Assembly (NCBI GenBank): GCA_903893745.1 | Contig: CAITNF010000015.1 | Span: 27,725-91,724 of the forward strand | Reading direction: 5' to 3' | DNA: 64,000 nt | Origin: an uncultured Actinomycetes bacterium | GTDB taxonomy: Bacteria > Actinomycetota > Acidimicrobiia > Acidimicrobiales > RAAP-2 | In this document: piece after piece, positions 39,056 through 49,453 of the stretch | Numbering within the stretch: the first letter of the stretch is position 1 | Layout of the letters: each line of letters begins with the position of its first letter | The notes under the pieces: generated by a model | Told to the model about the DNA's origin: nothing | What the model saw: only the letters and a program-made list of their open reading frames with translations | Databases searched by the model: none | Position numbers and translations under genes: made by a program

Positions 39056-40110
39056 GAGGAATCCAAGAGCAGTTCCGGCCGCGGACCATGCGCAGCCTTG
39101 CCATCGTTAAGAAGGGTGAAGAAACCTCCTCCGCCCTCTTCACCACTCTGACGATGGCCAGGCCGCAGATGGCCCGAGACACGTATCACGTTCCCGTACT
39201 CGAACGAGAAATCGTCGAGTTGTTCGCCAGCCTGCCGGCTGGAGTGGTTATCGACGCCACGCTTGGCGGAGGTGGACACGCTGCAGCAATCTTAAATGCG
39301 GCGCCCCAACTACGAATTCTTGGAATTGATCGTGATCCGGATGCTCGTGCTGCGGCAGGGGAACGTCTCGCTAGTTTTGGAGCGCGGGTTCATATTGTCA
39401 ATTCGACCTTTGGAGAACTTGAAGAAGTAATCCTCCAGAATCACGAGTTCACTGGCGATGATGAGGTTGTCGGGGTCTTGATGGATCTTGGGGTCTCGTC
39501 GTACCAACTAGACGAATCGAGTCGAGGGTTTTCCTTCCGCGCCGACGCTCCGCTGGATATGCGGATGGATCCGACGAGGGGTGAAACGGCGGCGGAGTTC
39601 ATCGCCCACGTTGATCAGCACGACTTTGCACGCCTGCTTCGCGAAAATGGCGAAAATCGTTTTGCTAACGCGATTGCCAAGTTCGTCGTGTCCCGGCAGC
39701 CACAAACCACCTCGGAACTAACTGAAGCGGTAGAACGCGCAGTACCAATGGCGGCTCGCCGTCGGGGTCACGTCGCGACGCGGGTCTTTCAGACGCTGCG
39801 AATTGCCGTGAATGATGAAGCAACACAGTTGATTCGTGGTCTGGAAGCGGCGCTCGATTTAACCGCTACTGGCGGCGTCATTGCCGTTATCTCCTATCAC
39901 TCCGGTGAGGACCGTGTGGTGAAAAGTGTCTTGCACGAAGCGGCAACTGGAGGGTGCAACTGTCCAGTTGCCCTGGGTTGTGTCTGTGGTGCGGTCGCTC
40001 GATGCAGCGTGTTAAAGGCCAGCGCCAAATTGGCTACTGACGATGAAGTCGCGCAGAATCCTCGAGCCCGTTCGGCCCGACTACGCGCCGCACGAAAGAT
40101 CGCCTCATGA
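39052..40110 (+). CDS. rsmH: 16S rRNA m4C1402 methyltransferase RsmH (start may be 39154)
   Basis: YHVPVLEREIVELF, DATLGGGGHAAAIL, GVLMDLGVSSYQLDESSRGFSFRADAPLDMRMD. Confidence 0.96.
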   Translation: MRGIQEQFRPRTMRSLAIVKKGEETSSALFTTLTMARPQMARDTYHVPVLEREIVELFASLPAGVVIDATLGGGGHAAAILNAAPQLRILGIDRDPDARAAAGERLASFGARVHIVNSTFGELEEVILQNHEFTGDDEVVGVLMDLGVSSYQLDESSRGFSFRADAPLDMRMDPTRGETAAEFIAHVDQHDFARLLRENGENRFANAIAKFVVSRQPQTTSELTEAVERAVPMAARRRGHVATRVFQTLRIAVNDEATQLIRGLEAALDLTATGGVIAVISYHSGEDRVVKSVLHEAATGGCNCPVALGCVCGAVARCSVLKASAKLATDDEVAQNPRARSARLRAARKIAS

Positions 40111-40556
40111 GTGTCGTTTCACTCCCGCGAAGGTTAGAGACTGTACCTCGGTCACCCGAGGTACGCGCTCCTCGGCGTGCGACTCACCAGGCCCCTGCGC
40201 CGCGTCGAGCCGTGGTCAAGTCCCGCTGGCGTGCTACGTCAACCACTCGACGTGCAGTGATAGTTCTAGGTATTGGGCTAGCGGTATCGCTCGGCGGCAG
40301 CATGTTTGAAGCAAATCGGCAGGTGCAACTCCATCAACTGCAAACGCAGTTGTTACAAGTCCAGTCAAGCTATGCGGAGCAGGTTGGAGCGATGACCAAT
40401 ATTTCTTCACCGGGTCAGGTTGCGGCGCAGGCCGGGATTATGCACCTCGTTGATCCCGTCTCGCTTACCCAAGTGCCGTCGACATCACTTGATGCGCCCC
40501 TATCGCTACCAAAGTTTCTTGGTTACGCTCCGGTCACATCAAGGACGAATCGGTGA
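40107..40556 (+). CDS. ftsL: FtsL-like small bitopic division protein
   Basis: Position between rsmH and ftsI; basic N-terminus, one TM, coiled-coil QLHQLQTQLLQVQSSYAEQ. Confidence 0.75.
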   Translation: MSVVSLPRRLETVPRSPEVRAPRRATHQAPAPRRAVVKSRWRATSTTRRAVIVLGIGLAVSLGGSMFEANRQVQLHQLQTQLLQVQSSYAEQVGAMTNISSPGQVAAQAGIMHLVDPVSLTQVPSTSLDAPLSLPKFLGYAPVTSRTNR

Positions 40557-42382
40557 GTTCGCACTACACCTCGACTCATCAAAGGACTCGTCAACACCGT
40601 CGGACTGTTGGGCCGCCCGGACGTCGATTAAAGATGCTGCGAGGTTCGCTGCTCGTAGTCTTTGCGTTAATTGGATTACGGCTCGTAATGCTGCAAATTT
40701 TTGACCATGGTCGGTACGCTGTGTTGTCGGTGGCGCAAGTGCACGAAGACCTCACGACCTCGGCACTGCGGGGGGGTATTTTCGACCGAAGTGGAAAGAT
40801 CCTGGCTATATCCCGTCCAACTTCTCTGGTGATTGCTGACGATTTCCAAATTAAAAGTCCGGCCAAAGAAGCTGCCGCAATGTCACACATTGTTGGAGTC
40901 CCGGTGAAAAAATTGACGGCTCTGCTATCTCAGAACAACGGCTACGTCATAATCAACAATCAACTTGATTTGAAGGCGGGACATCAACTGGCTTCAATGA
41001 TGTTCCCCGGCATTGTGGTGCAGAACTCTTCAGTCCGTAGCTACCCCAATGGCTGGGTTGCAACTTCAGTGCTGGGTGGTGTCAATGCGGCGGGAGTCGG
41101 TTCGGCCGGTCTTGAGTCGAAGTTCCAAGGCACTTTGGCGGGACAGTCAGGCCTAACTCGCGCCTTCGTGTCAGCCTCGGGAGTGAATCTACCTAGTTCG
41201 TACTCGCGGGTCCTTCGAAAAGCGAAGCCTGGAGTGGGTTTAGAGCTGACTTTAGATTCCTCACTCCAGTTTGTTGCCGAACGAGCGTTAGCGCATCAAC
41301 TCGCCACAACCGATGCGGTCTCAGGTGTTGTTGTCGTGATGGATGTGAAAACTGGTGAAATTCTGGCCAATGCTTCGTTAGTCAATACCAAGGCCAACGC
41401 CGGAATTCTGGGTCCAATGCCAACGTGGGGTCAGCCAATTGGGATCCCGGGCATTCAACAGTCGCTCAATAATCTGGCCTTCACCCAGGCGTACGAGCCT
41501 GGTTCGGTTTTTAAGATCGTGGCGTTCTCGGCAGCACTGCAGGCGGGATTGATTACTCCATCCACACCATTCTCCGTGCCGTACGCGGTGAACGTCGGTG
41601 GCCGTTATTTCCACGACGCGGAACGGCACGGTCTAGAGCACTTATCCGCCACACAGGTCCTCGCTCAGTCGTCAAATATTGGAACCTATGAAGTTGCGAG
41701 TCGGGTTGGGGAGGCGGGACTACTGGCCCAAGTGCAGCGCCTCGGTTTTGGTTCTAGGACTGCGGTTGACTTCCCGGGTGAAACATCGGGACTCTTAATT
41801 AACGCAGCGAATTGGTACTCGAGTGACAAAGTGGCCTTGCCGATTGGCCAAGTCGATGCGGTCCCGGCTATTCAAATCCTCGACGCGTACAACACTATTG
41901 CGAATGGCGGCGTCTTTGTTGAGCCGAAATTGATTGGTGGCTACGTCAACACCAGTGGAACACTGAAACTTGCTCCACCTAGTGCGTCACACGTTGCCCT
42001 CTCGCCGACTGTTGCGGCAACAATGAATGGCATGCTCGAACAAGTGGTCTTGGCCGGTACCGGAACCAACGCGATCATTCCCGGTTATCGGGTGGCGGGT
42101 AAGACCGGGACCGCGTCAATTCCGTACCCCGGTCGAGCCAAGCTACTAAATGGCGCTTACAACGCCAGTTTTGTTGGTTACGCTCCAGCCAACGCGCCGG
42201 CGCTCTCGATGATTGTGGTGATTCAACGCCCTAGAACCACAATTTTTGGAGGAGCAGTGGCGGCTCCGGTTTTCCAAAAAGTGATGTCGTACGCACTGCA
42301 TCATTTCAAGATTCCATCAAATGGCACCATGGTCAAACCGTTAAAGGGTGCGAGCGCCAGCGTGGCATCGGACGTGACGTGA
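40553..42382 (+). CDS. ftsI: Division-specific penicillin-binding protein (FtsI)
   Basis: ALRGGIFDRSGKILA, YEPGSVFKIVAFSAAL, SSN, GKTGTA. Confidence 0.95.
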   Translation: MSSHYTSTHQRTRQHRRTVGPPGRRLKMLRGSLLVVFALIGLRLVMLQIFDHGRYAVLSVAQVHEDLTTSALRGGIFDRSGKILAISRPTSLVIADDFQIKSPAKEAAAMSHIVGVPVKKLTALLSQNNGYVIINNQLDLKAGHQLASMMFPGIVVQNSSVRSYPNGWVATSVLGGVNAAGVGSAGLESKFQGTLAGQSGLTRAFVSASGVNLPSSYSRVLRKAKPGVGLELTLDSSLQFVAERALAHQLATTDAVSGVVVVMDVKTGEILANASLVNTKANAGILGPMPTWGQPIGIPGIQQSLNNLAFTQAYEPGSVFKIVAFSAALQAGLITPSTPFSVPYAVNVGGRYFHDAERHGLEHLSATQVLAQSSNIGTYEVASRVGEAGLLAQVQRLGFGSRTAVDFPGETSGLLINAANWYSSDKVALPIGQVDAVPAIQILDAYNTIANGGVFVEPKLIGGYVNTSGTLKLAPPSASHVALSPTVAATMNGMLEQVVLAGTGTNAIIPGYRVAGKTGTASIPYPGRAKLLNGAYNASFVGYAPANAPALSMIVVIQRPRTTIFGGAVAAPVFQKVMSYALHHFKIPSNGTMVKPLKGASASVASDVT

Positions 42383-43779
42383 TGCAGTTAGGTGATGTCT
42401 TGGCACAGGTGACACTGGGCGTGGCGAATGGCCACATCGAAGTCTCCAATATTGCAATTGATTCACGGGCCTGCACGCCGGGTTCACTCTTCTTCGCGCT
42501 ACCGGGAACGACTACTCATGGATTAAATTTCGTCGACGCTGCAGTAGCCAATGGTGCTGTAGTGGTTGTGGCCAGTTCGGCACTTGATTTGCCTGTTCCG
42601 GTGATTGAGGTTCCAGAAAGCGAGTTGCGCGTACTCGTGGCTCAGGCCTGCTCAGCGCTCGCCGGTCATCCCGAACGTGGTGTCGACCTGATTGGTGTAA
42701 CTGGAACAAATGGAAAAACAAGTGTCACATCATTTGTGGCGATGCTGGCTCGCGCAATTGGCTGGAATGGCTCCAACATAGGAACACTGACCAACGAACG
42801 TACGACGCCGTCGGCACCGGAACTGTTTCCGTCGTTGGCGGCCATTAAAGCCGGTTTCGACATGACGGCGCCGCGGTCCGTCGTGGCCCTAGAGGTTTCC
42901 AGCCATGCTCTTGATCAAGATCGTCTGGCGGGCGTGACCTTCAACGTTGCCGCCTTCACCAATCTCACTCACGACCATTTGGACTATCACGGCTCACTAG
43001 AGAACTACTTTGAAGCGAAGGCCAAGCTGTTCACGCCTGAGCGCACGAAGTCAGCCGTAATCTGGTGTGATGACCCGTACGGGGAGCGACTAGCCGCACA
43101 CTGCGCCGTTCCGGTTCTAGAAGTGCGCCGTAGCGATGCAGAACACGTTGCGAGCTCCTTTAGCGGAACTACTTTCTTCTGGCGCTCTCAGATCGTCACG
43201 ACCCCGATAATTGGCGACTACAACGTTGATAACGCACTCATGGCTATGACCATTATGAGTTCGTTAGGCGTGAGCGACGAGCTCGTGGCTTTCGCGATGT
43301 CACAACTCACTCCGGTACCCGGCCGTTTTGAAGTGCTCGACGCTGGACTAGCTACGGTGATCGTTGACTACGCCCACACTCCGGACGGGCTGCGTCGACT
43401 ACTCGCCTCCGTTCGACTCTTGGTGCCTAGCCAGCGCGTGATCACCGTCTTTGGCTGTGGCGGCGATCGAGATCACTTAAAACGGCCCGAGATGGGTGAA
43501 GTCGCATCGGCAAATTCAGATTTGACGATTGTGACATCCGATAACCCCCGATCGGAGTCGCCAGATGCCATCATTGAGTCGATAATGACCGGTGTAGTGC
43601 CCTGGGCTTCGGTCTATCGCGTTACGGATCGGCGAAGTGCCATCGAGCGAGCGCTGAGCGAGGCATCCGAAGGTGACGTCATCGTTATCGCGGGTAAGGG
43701 GCACGAACGGAGTCAGATTGTCGGGAATGAAGTGCTCGATTTTGACGATCGTGCCGTAGTGCGGGAGTGGATGGGATGA
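42379..43779 (+). CDS. murE: UDP-MurNAc-tripeptide ligase MurE
   Basis: GVTGTNGKTSVTSFV, THDHLDYHGSLENYFEAKAKLF, DNPR (mDAP-type) motif. Confidence 0.94.
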   Translation: MMQLGDVLAQVTLGVANGHIEVSNIAIDSRACTPGSLFFALPGTTTHGLNFVDAAVANGAVVVVASSALDLPVPVIEVPESELRVLVAQACSALAGHPERGVDLIGVTGTNGKTSVTSFVAMLARAIGWNGSNIGTLTNERTTPSAPELFPSLAAIKAGFDMTAPRSVVALEVSSHALDQDRLAGVTFNVAAFTNLTHDHLDYHGSLENYFEAKAKLFTPERTKSAVIWCDDPYGERLAAHCAVPVLEVRRSDAEHVASSFSGTTFFWRSQIVTTPIIGDYNVDNALMAMTIMSSLGVSDELVAFAMSQLTPVPGRFEVLDAGLATVIVDYAHTPDGLRRLLASVRLLVPSQRVITVFGCGGDRDHLKRPEMGEVASANSDLTIVTSDNPRSESPDAIIESIMTGVVPWASVYRVTDRRSAIERALSEASEGDVIVIAGKGHERSQIVGNEVLDFDDRAVVREWMG

Positions 43780-43786
43780 GGACGCG

Positions 43787-44821
43787 ATGCTGAGTTTGAT
43801 GAAATCTGGTGGCACGGCATTCTTGCTCGCCCTCTTCATAACTCCAATGTGGATTCGTTTTCTGCGTGCGCGGTCGCTGGGTCAGCTGATTCACGAAGAC
43901 GTACCGTCAACGCACCACGCTAAGGCTGGAACTCCGACAATGGGTGGGGTCATTATTGTTTTGGCTACAGTCATTGGGTACCTCGTCGGTCACGTCAGCG
44001 CTTCAATTGCCTTCACTCGATCGGGCATCTTGGCCGTGCTCACCATAATTGCGTCTGGACTTTTGGGCTTTGCCGATGACTACTTGGCTATACGGAACAC
44101 CAGAAATCTGGGTCTGAATAAGCGTGGAAAATTTGCCGGCCAGCTGGTAATCGCGGTGGTGTTCGCAGTGATGGCGATCTATTGGGTGAAGACATCGACC
44201 AATTTGTCATTCACTCGGGTCTCGTTACCTGGTTGGAATCTCACCGTGGTGGGCTGGATTATGTTGGCCGTGTTGGTGGTCATATCGACGTCAAATGCCG
44301 TAAACCTAACTGATGGACTCGACGGACTGGCCGCGGGGTCCGCCACCTTCTGCTTTGGCGTTCTCTCCATTATTGGCTACTGGCAGTTTCGACACTTCTC
44401 TATCTATCACCTGCACGCGGCGCTTGACCTGGCACTGGTCGCGGTAGCCCTCGTTGGTGGAAGCCTCGGTTTTCTTTGGTGGAACGCCCCACCGGCCAAG
44501 ATCATGATGGGTGACACGGGATCACTCGCCATTGGCACCGGACTGGGGGTCCTCTGTCTCTTAATGAATCTTGATTTGCTGCTGGTGGTTCTGGGCGGGC
44601 TTTTTGTGGCAGAAACGGCGTCGGTCATCTTGCAGGTTTTAAGTTTTCGACTTTTCGGTCGGCGAATCTTTCGGATGGCCCCATTCCATCATCATTTTGA
44701 ACTTCGAGGTTGGCCCGAGACAACCGTGATTATTCGATTCTGGATCCTCGCAGGACTGCTCGCAGTGCTCGGCCTGGGAATTTTCTATGGCGACTTCCTA
44801 AAGATTGCCAAGGTGGTGTAG
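43787..44821 (+). CDS. mraY: MraY phospho-MurNAc-pentapeptide transferase
   Basis: HHAKAGTPTMGGVI, GFADDYLAIRNTRNLGLNKRGKF, NLTDGLDGLAAG, MAPFHHHFELRGWPE. Confidence 0.96.
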   Translation: MLSLMKSGGTAFLLALFITPMWIRFLRARSLGQLIHEDVPSTHHAKAGTPTMGGVIIVLATVIGYLVGHVSASIAFTRSGILAVLTIIASGLLGFADDYLAIRNTRNLGLNKRGKFAGQLVIAVVFAVMAIYWVKTSTNLSFTRVSLPGWNLTVVGWIMLAVLVVISTSNAVNLTDGLDGLAAGSATFCFGVLSIIGYWQFRHFSIYHLHAALDLALVAVALVGGSLGFLWWNAPPAKIMMGDTGSLAIGTGLGVLCLLMNLDLLLVVLGGLFVAETASVILQVLSFRLFGRRIFRMAPFHHHFELRGWPETTVIIRFWILAGLLAVLGLGIFYGDFLKIAKVV

Positions 44822-46066
44822 ATGTCGACCCAAACTGATTCAAAAAAATCTAGTCAGCTCGTCCATCGTGGTTCGACGAGCGGACGTTCACTGCTTCTGG
44901 TTACGACATTGCTGGTCGCTATGGGTACGGTGGCGCTCGCCTCGGCGAGTGAAGGACAATCGGTAGCGAATGGTGGTTCTCCTTGGAGCATCATGTTGCA
45001 CGACATCGCGTATCTCTGTTTAGGAGTGATCGCCCTCTTGGTTACTTCGAAAGTGCGTCTCGAACAGTTGATTCGTGTCACGCCATGGCTAATGGGGATT
45101 GGAATAGCCTCGCTGTTGGCGGTTAAGGCAGTTGGCGTATCAGCAAATGGCGGTCAGCGCTGGCTCAATCTCCATTTTATTTTTTTACAGCCCTCCGAGA
45201 TATTCAAACTCCTTACGGTGCTCTACTTGGCCTGGATGGTGTTGCACCACCACCGCTCACTCAATAATTGGACCCAACTGGTGAAGTGGTCCGGGCCAGT
45301 TCTCGTGGGTGCGACGTTGGTGGTCATTGAGCCCGACATTGGCACCTCGTCAGTGATTGTGGCGATTGGGTTAGCGATACTGGCAGTCGCCGGACTATCG
45401 CGACGACTACTCGCTCGAACCTCGCTAGCTGGAATAGTGCTCTTTGGCGGATATATGCTCGCTCGTCCCTATTCCGCTCGGCGGTTTTTCTCATTCCTGC
45501 ATCCAAGTCATGACGTACTGGGTAGCGGGTATCAACTTCTCCAGTCGAAGATTGGCCTCGGAGCCGGTGGACTAACGGGGCTGGGCCTCGGACATAGTCG
45601 CGAAAAATGGGGATTTCTACCCAACCCGCACACTGACTTTATTTTCAGCATCGTGGGAGAGGAACTGGGTCTTATCGGAACGTTGTTGGTCCTGGGACTC
45701 TTCGTCTGGTTTCTGCTCGCAGCGATGCGCATTGCCATGCAGTGCACGAACCAGACTTATCGATTGGTCGCGGTAGGGATCACGACGTGGATCATCCTCG
45801 AAGCCCTCATCAATATTGCTTCGGTCGTTGGTGGTTGGGCGGTGACGGGGATTCCGCTGCCTTTCTTCTCCTACGGGGGGACAGCACTCATTACTGAGCT
45901 GGCCGCAGTGGGCCTGCTCTACAACATTTCGAACGATCGCACGCGGTCGAGCGACCTCACCATTGACCACTTTGAACCTTCGTCACGCACGAGGAGTCGC
46001 GGCGACGTACCGGCCCGACCCTCACGTGACGTCATTGAACGGCAAAACTCACGACAGTGGCGCTAG
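44822..46066 (+). CDS. ftsW: FtsW lipid II polymerase (SEDS)
   Basis: NGGQRWLNLHFIFLQPSEIFKL, GLGHSREKWGFLPNPHTDFIFSIVGEELGLIG, PLPFFSYGGTALI. Confidence 0.95.
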   Translation: MSTQTDSKKSSQLVHRGSTSGRSLLLVTTLLVAMGTVALASASEGQSVANGGSPWSIMLHDIAYLCLGVIALLVTSKVRLEQLIRVTPWLMGIGIASLLAVKAVGVSANGGQRWLNLHFIFLQPSEIFKLLTVLYLAWMVLHHHRSLNNWTQLVKWSGPVLVGATLVVIEPDIGTSSVIVAIGLAILAVAGLSRRLLARTSLAGIVLFGGYMLARPYSARRFFSFLHPSHDVLGSGYQLLQSKIGLGAGGLTGLGLGHSREKWGFLPNPHTDFIFSIVGEELGLIGTLLVLGLFVWFLLAAMRIAMQCTNQTYRLVAVGITTWIILEALINIASVVGGWAVTGIPLPFFSYGGTALITELAAVGLLYNISNDRTRSSDLTIDHFEPSSRTRSRGDVPARPSRDVIERQNSRQWR

Positions 46067-47181
46067 TGGCGAATCCAGTAGTAATTACCGGCGGCGGCAC
46101 GGGGGGCCATATCTTCCCGATGCAGGCCATTGGTGAGCAGTTGCTAGGTCTTGGGCTTCAGGGCGCTGAAGTCCGTTACGTGGGCAGTCGGCGGGGCCAA
46201 GAGGTTGATTTACTGGGCAGTGGACCTATCAAGTTGACAGTGTTGCCGGGTCGCGGGCTGCGGCGTTCCGCGTCACTGACGGCCATCGGAGCAAATCTCC
46301 AAGCACTGGTAAGTCTTGTTGGTGCCGTGCTGATTGCGCTCGTGCGTGTGGGCTACTGGCGCCCCCGGGTCGTCGTATCCGTTGGTGGCTACGCTTCCGT
46401 ACCAGTTTCGTTGGCCGCGGTCTTCTGGCGACGTCCGTTGGTTCTGGTCGAACTGGACGCCGCACCCGGCGCGTCACACCGATTAGTTGCCCATTTTGCA
46501 CAACGTCGCTGCACCGTGCTGCCCTCGAGCGATCCGCGGTGCGTGGTGACCGGTGCGCCGGTGCGTCAAGCGATACTTGAAGTCGATCGCTCGTCACAAG
46601 GCCGTAGTCGTGCTCGTAGCAATCAGTCTCCACCCATCGAGGTTGATCGGGCAGTTGTCGTCGTGATGACCGGCTCGCTGGGTGCACGAAGTGTGAATCG
46701 TGCAGTACTGGAACTAGTCGATCGCTGGTCTTCTCGCACCGACCGAACCATCATTCACGTGACGGGTCGACGAGATTTTGATTGGATCACCGAGCACGCC
46801 CCCGCAACGACCGGACTGGACTATCGAATTGTGGCGTTCGGCGACATGGCTGATTTGTGGGCGCTCTGTGATGCGGCAGTCTGCCGTGCTGGAGCAACGA
46901 CATTGGCCGAACTTACGGTCTTAGGCATACCGGCGGTGCTGGCGCCACTCCCACGAGCTCCGGGTGATCACCAAACCAAGAATGCCGTAGCACTTCGTGA
47001 TGTGGGTGGTGCAGTCGTTATCGACGACGAAGCGATTTCCGGTGCGCAACTCGCCTCGGCACTTGATGACCTCCTGGGTGAACGAGGTTCGCGCGTCGCA
47101 CAAGCAGCGCGCGCCGTTGGACATCGTGACGCGGCCCGAGCGATTGCGGACGTCGTCCTTGCGCTTGGAGTCGTTCGATGA
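46057..47181 (+). CDS. murG: MurG glycosyltransferase
   Basis: VITGGGTGGHIFPMQAIGEQLL, VSVGGYASVPVSLAA, CRAGATTLAELTVLGIPAVLAPLPRAPGDHQTKNA. Confidence 0.95.
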   Translation: MALVANPVVITGGGTGGHIFPMQAIGEQLLGLGLQGAEVRYVGSRRGQEVDLLGSGPIKLTVLPGRGLRRSASLTAIGANLQALVSLVGAVLIALVRVGYWRPRVVVSVGGYASVPVSLAAVFWRRPLVLVELDAAPGASHRLVAHFAQRRCTVLPSSDPRCVVTGAPVRQAILEVDRSSQGRSRARSNQSPPIEVDRAVVVVMTGSLGARSVNRAVLELVDRWSSRTDRTIIHVTGRRDFDWITEHAPATTGLDYRIVAFGDMADLWALCDAAVCRAGATTLAELTVLGIPAVLAPLPRAPGDHQTKNAVALRDVGGAVVIDDEAISGAQLASALDDLLGERGSRVAQAARAVGHRDAARAIADVVLALGVVR

Positions 47182-48545
47182 GTGCATTCGTGCCAAAGAC
47201 CCGCGTGCACATCGTGGGAGTGGGTGGAGCTGGAATGAGCGGTGTCGCGCGACTTTTGCTCGAAATGGGCTGCGTCGTGAGCGGGAGTGACGCACAGCAG
47301 TCCGACGTGTTGCACGATCTGGCCGTAGCCGGGATTTCGGTGACCGTGGGTGCCGATGCGACCCACGGTCAGGATGCCGAAATTATCGTGTGGTCACCGG
47401 CGGTCGACTTGGAACACGTCGAACTAGTGGCGGGCCGACAACGACACGCTCGGATGCTGACGAGAGCCGAAGCGCTCGCGGAACTCTCAACGCTGCAGCC
47501 AGTTCTCGGGATTACCGGAACCCACGGAAAGACCACCGCAACGTCAATGTTGGTGCACGTACTCCACGCCGCCCACCGCGATGATTCACGACTACTCGGT
47601 GCTCCGGTACTGGGAGTTGGTCCCAATGGTCACTGGGGTAACGGAGCTTTAGTACTCGAAGTCGACGAGAGTTACGGCACGTTCGCGTTGCTGTCGCCGC
47701 ACGCGCTTGGTGTCTTGAACGTCGAGCCCGATCATCTCGACCATTACGGCACCTTGGACAATCTCGAACTGGCGTTTGTTTCACTAATTGAACGAACCAC
47801 TGGCGTGGTGGTGTTGTGGGTCGATGATGCCGGAGTTGCGCGTATCCGAGCCCGCCTCGAGCGCGATGTTGTGACGGTCAGCGAACAAGACGATGCTTCG
47901 TGGAACGTACGCGACATCGAGGTTAGTCAACGGGGTTCAAGTTTTGTCCTCGCGAACCGAGATGAACAACACGAACTAACGCTGCACGTAACGGGACGAC
48001 ATAACGTACTCAACGCAGCCGTCGTTGCCGTTCTAGCCCTCGAATCGGGAATTGCCATTGAGGCAGTTCGCAGTGGCCTGGCCCTCTTTGAGGGGGTGCC
48101 ACGGCGCTTTGATTTGCGTGGATCGTGGCGAGGAGTCGATGTCTACGAGGACTACGCCCACTTACCGAGCGAGATAGCCGTAACGCTGGCGGCGGCGCGC
48201 TCGGCGGGTTACCAGCGGATCACTGCTGTCTTTCAGCCGCATCGCGTGACGCGCACCCTAGCCCTCGCGTCAGACTTTGCGAGGGCTTTTCAGTTGGCTG
48301 ACTCCGTGGTCATTACTGATATCTACAGCGCGGGCGAACCCAACCCGACTGCAATCACGGGGATGGTAGTGGCCGAGGCAGTGCGAACCGTGCAACCTTC
48401 CGAATCAGTTTTCTATGAGCCAACTTTTGATGATGTGGCCACATCGTTAGATTTGCTTCTCGAACAGAGCGACGTAATTTTTCTCCTAGGTGCTGGTGAC
48501 GTTGCCGGAATAATTGATCACTTACCGGGCGGGTTGGATAAATGA
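47178..48545 (+). CDS. murC: UDP-MurNAc-alanine ligase MurC
   Basis: VHIVGVGGAGMSGVARLLLEMGCVVSGSD, GITGTHGKTTATSML, YEDYAHLPSEIAVTLAAAR. Confidence 0.95.
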   Translation: MSAFVPKTRVHIVGVGGAGMSGVARLLLEMGCVVSGSDAQQSDVLHDLAVAGISVTVGADATHGQDAEIIVWSPAVDLEHVELVAGRQRHARMLTRAEALAELSTLQPVLGITGTHGKTTATSMLVHVLHAAHRDDSRLLGAPVLGVGPNGHWGNGALVLEVDESYGTFALLSPHALGVLNVEPDHLDHYGTLDNLELAFVSLIERTTGVVVLWVDDAGVARIRARLERDVVTVSEQDDASWNVRDIEVSQRGSSFVLANRDEQHELTLHVTGRHNVLNAAVVAVLALESGIAIEAVRSGLALFEGVPRRFDLRGSWRGVDVYEDYAHLPSEIAVTLAAARSAGYQRITAVFQPHRVTRTLALASDFARAFQLADSVVITDIYSAGEPNPTAITGMVVAEAVRTVQPSESVFYEPTFDDVATSLDLLLEQSDVIFLLGAGDVAGIIDHLPGGLDK

Positions 48546-49453
48546 GTCTGGCAGCATTAATCGCCGCGGCGGGTCCACTCGCCACTGAGCACGCGAACTT
48601 TGGATCCCTAACGACGTACCGAGTTGGCGGAACTGTTCGGGTTCTTCTCACGCTCGACTCGATGGAGGACCTCGCAACGATTGGTCCGTGGCTGGTGCAA
48701 GCCGGTAAACCAATTGTGGTGCTCGGTAACGGGTCGAATCTCGTGGTGGCGGACGGTGAGGTTGACGTGGTCGGCATTCGCCTCGGCGGTGAATTCGAAC
48801 TAATCGAGTGGCACGACGACGGCGAAGCAGTCGTGGTGAAGGCCGGGGCGGCCGTTGATCTCCCAGTGGCCGCCCGCCGGCTCGCGAGTGATGGGGTGGT
48901 CGGATTCGAGTGGGCGGTGGGTGTTCCCGGCACCATTGGGGGAGCCGTAGTCATGAATGCGGGGGGGCACGGGTCGGATATGGCGGCGTCAGTGGCTGCG
49001 GTGCAAGCGTGGCGCGATGGAGAGCTGAGCGAGTGGACCCCAGCCATGCTCCACTACGACTATCGCAGTAGTGCTCTGAGTGCGAACGACCTGGTGACTA
49101 GCGCGACCCTACGGTTAGCGCGTGGTGACGCCGAAGCGGCTGGGGTAAAAATTCGCGAAATCGTCCGCTGGCGACGCGAACATCAGCCCGGAGGTGCCAA
49201 CGGCGGCAGTGTCTTTCGAAATCCGGTGAATGAACACGCCGCACGTCTGATTGAGGTTGCCGGGTGCAAAGGTCTTCGAGTTGGCAGCGCCGTCGTGAGC
49301 GAAAAGCACGCCAATTTCTTTTTGGTCGATGGGGGTGGCCGGGCGCAAGACATCGTGGACCTGCTGGTGCTCGTGCGACAACGAGTATTTGATGATTCTG
49401 GTATTCAGCTGGAGAGCGAGCATCGTTTCGTCGGGTTTGAGGTCACTGCGTGA
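48542..49453 (+). CDS. murB: UDP-MurNAc dehydrogenase MurB
   Basis: ANFGSLTTYRVGGTV, VLGNGSNLVVADGEVDVVGIRLGG, GVPGTIGGAVVMNAGGHG, GGSVFRNP. Confidence 0.95.
   Translation: MSLAALIAAAGPLATEHANFGSLTTYRVGGTVRVLLTLDSMEDLATIGPWLVQAGKPIVVLGNGSNLVVADGEVDVVGIRLGGEFELIEWHDDGEAVVVKAGAAVDLPVAARRLASDGVVGFEWAVGVPGTIGGAVVMNAGGHGSDMAASVAAVQAWRDGELSEWTPAMLHYDYRSSALSANDLVTSATLRLARGDAEAAGVKIREIVRWRREHQPGGANGGSVFRNPVNEHAARLIEVAGCKGLRVGSAVVSEKHANFFLVDGGGRAQDIVDLLVLVRQRVFDDSGIQLESEHRFVGFEVTA

Noticed and set aside
43780-44822. Possible hidden or fused murF/murD within murE, mraY or ftsW
   Set aside because: murE (466 aa), mraY (344 aa) and ftsW (414 aa) have normal single-gene lengths and motifs; gaps are 7 nt and 0 nt, so no room remains.
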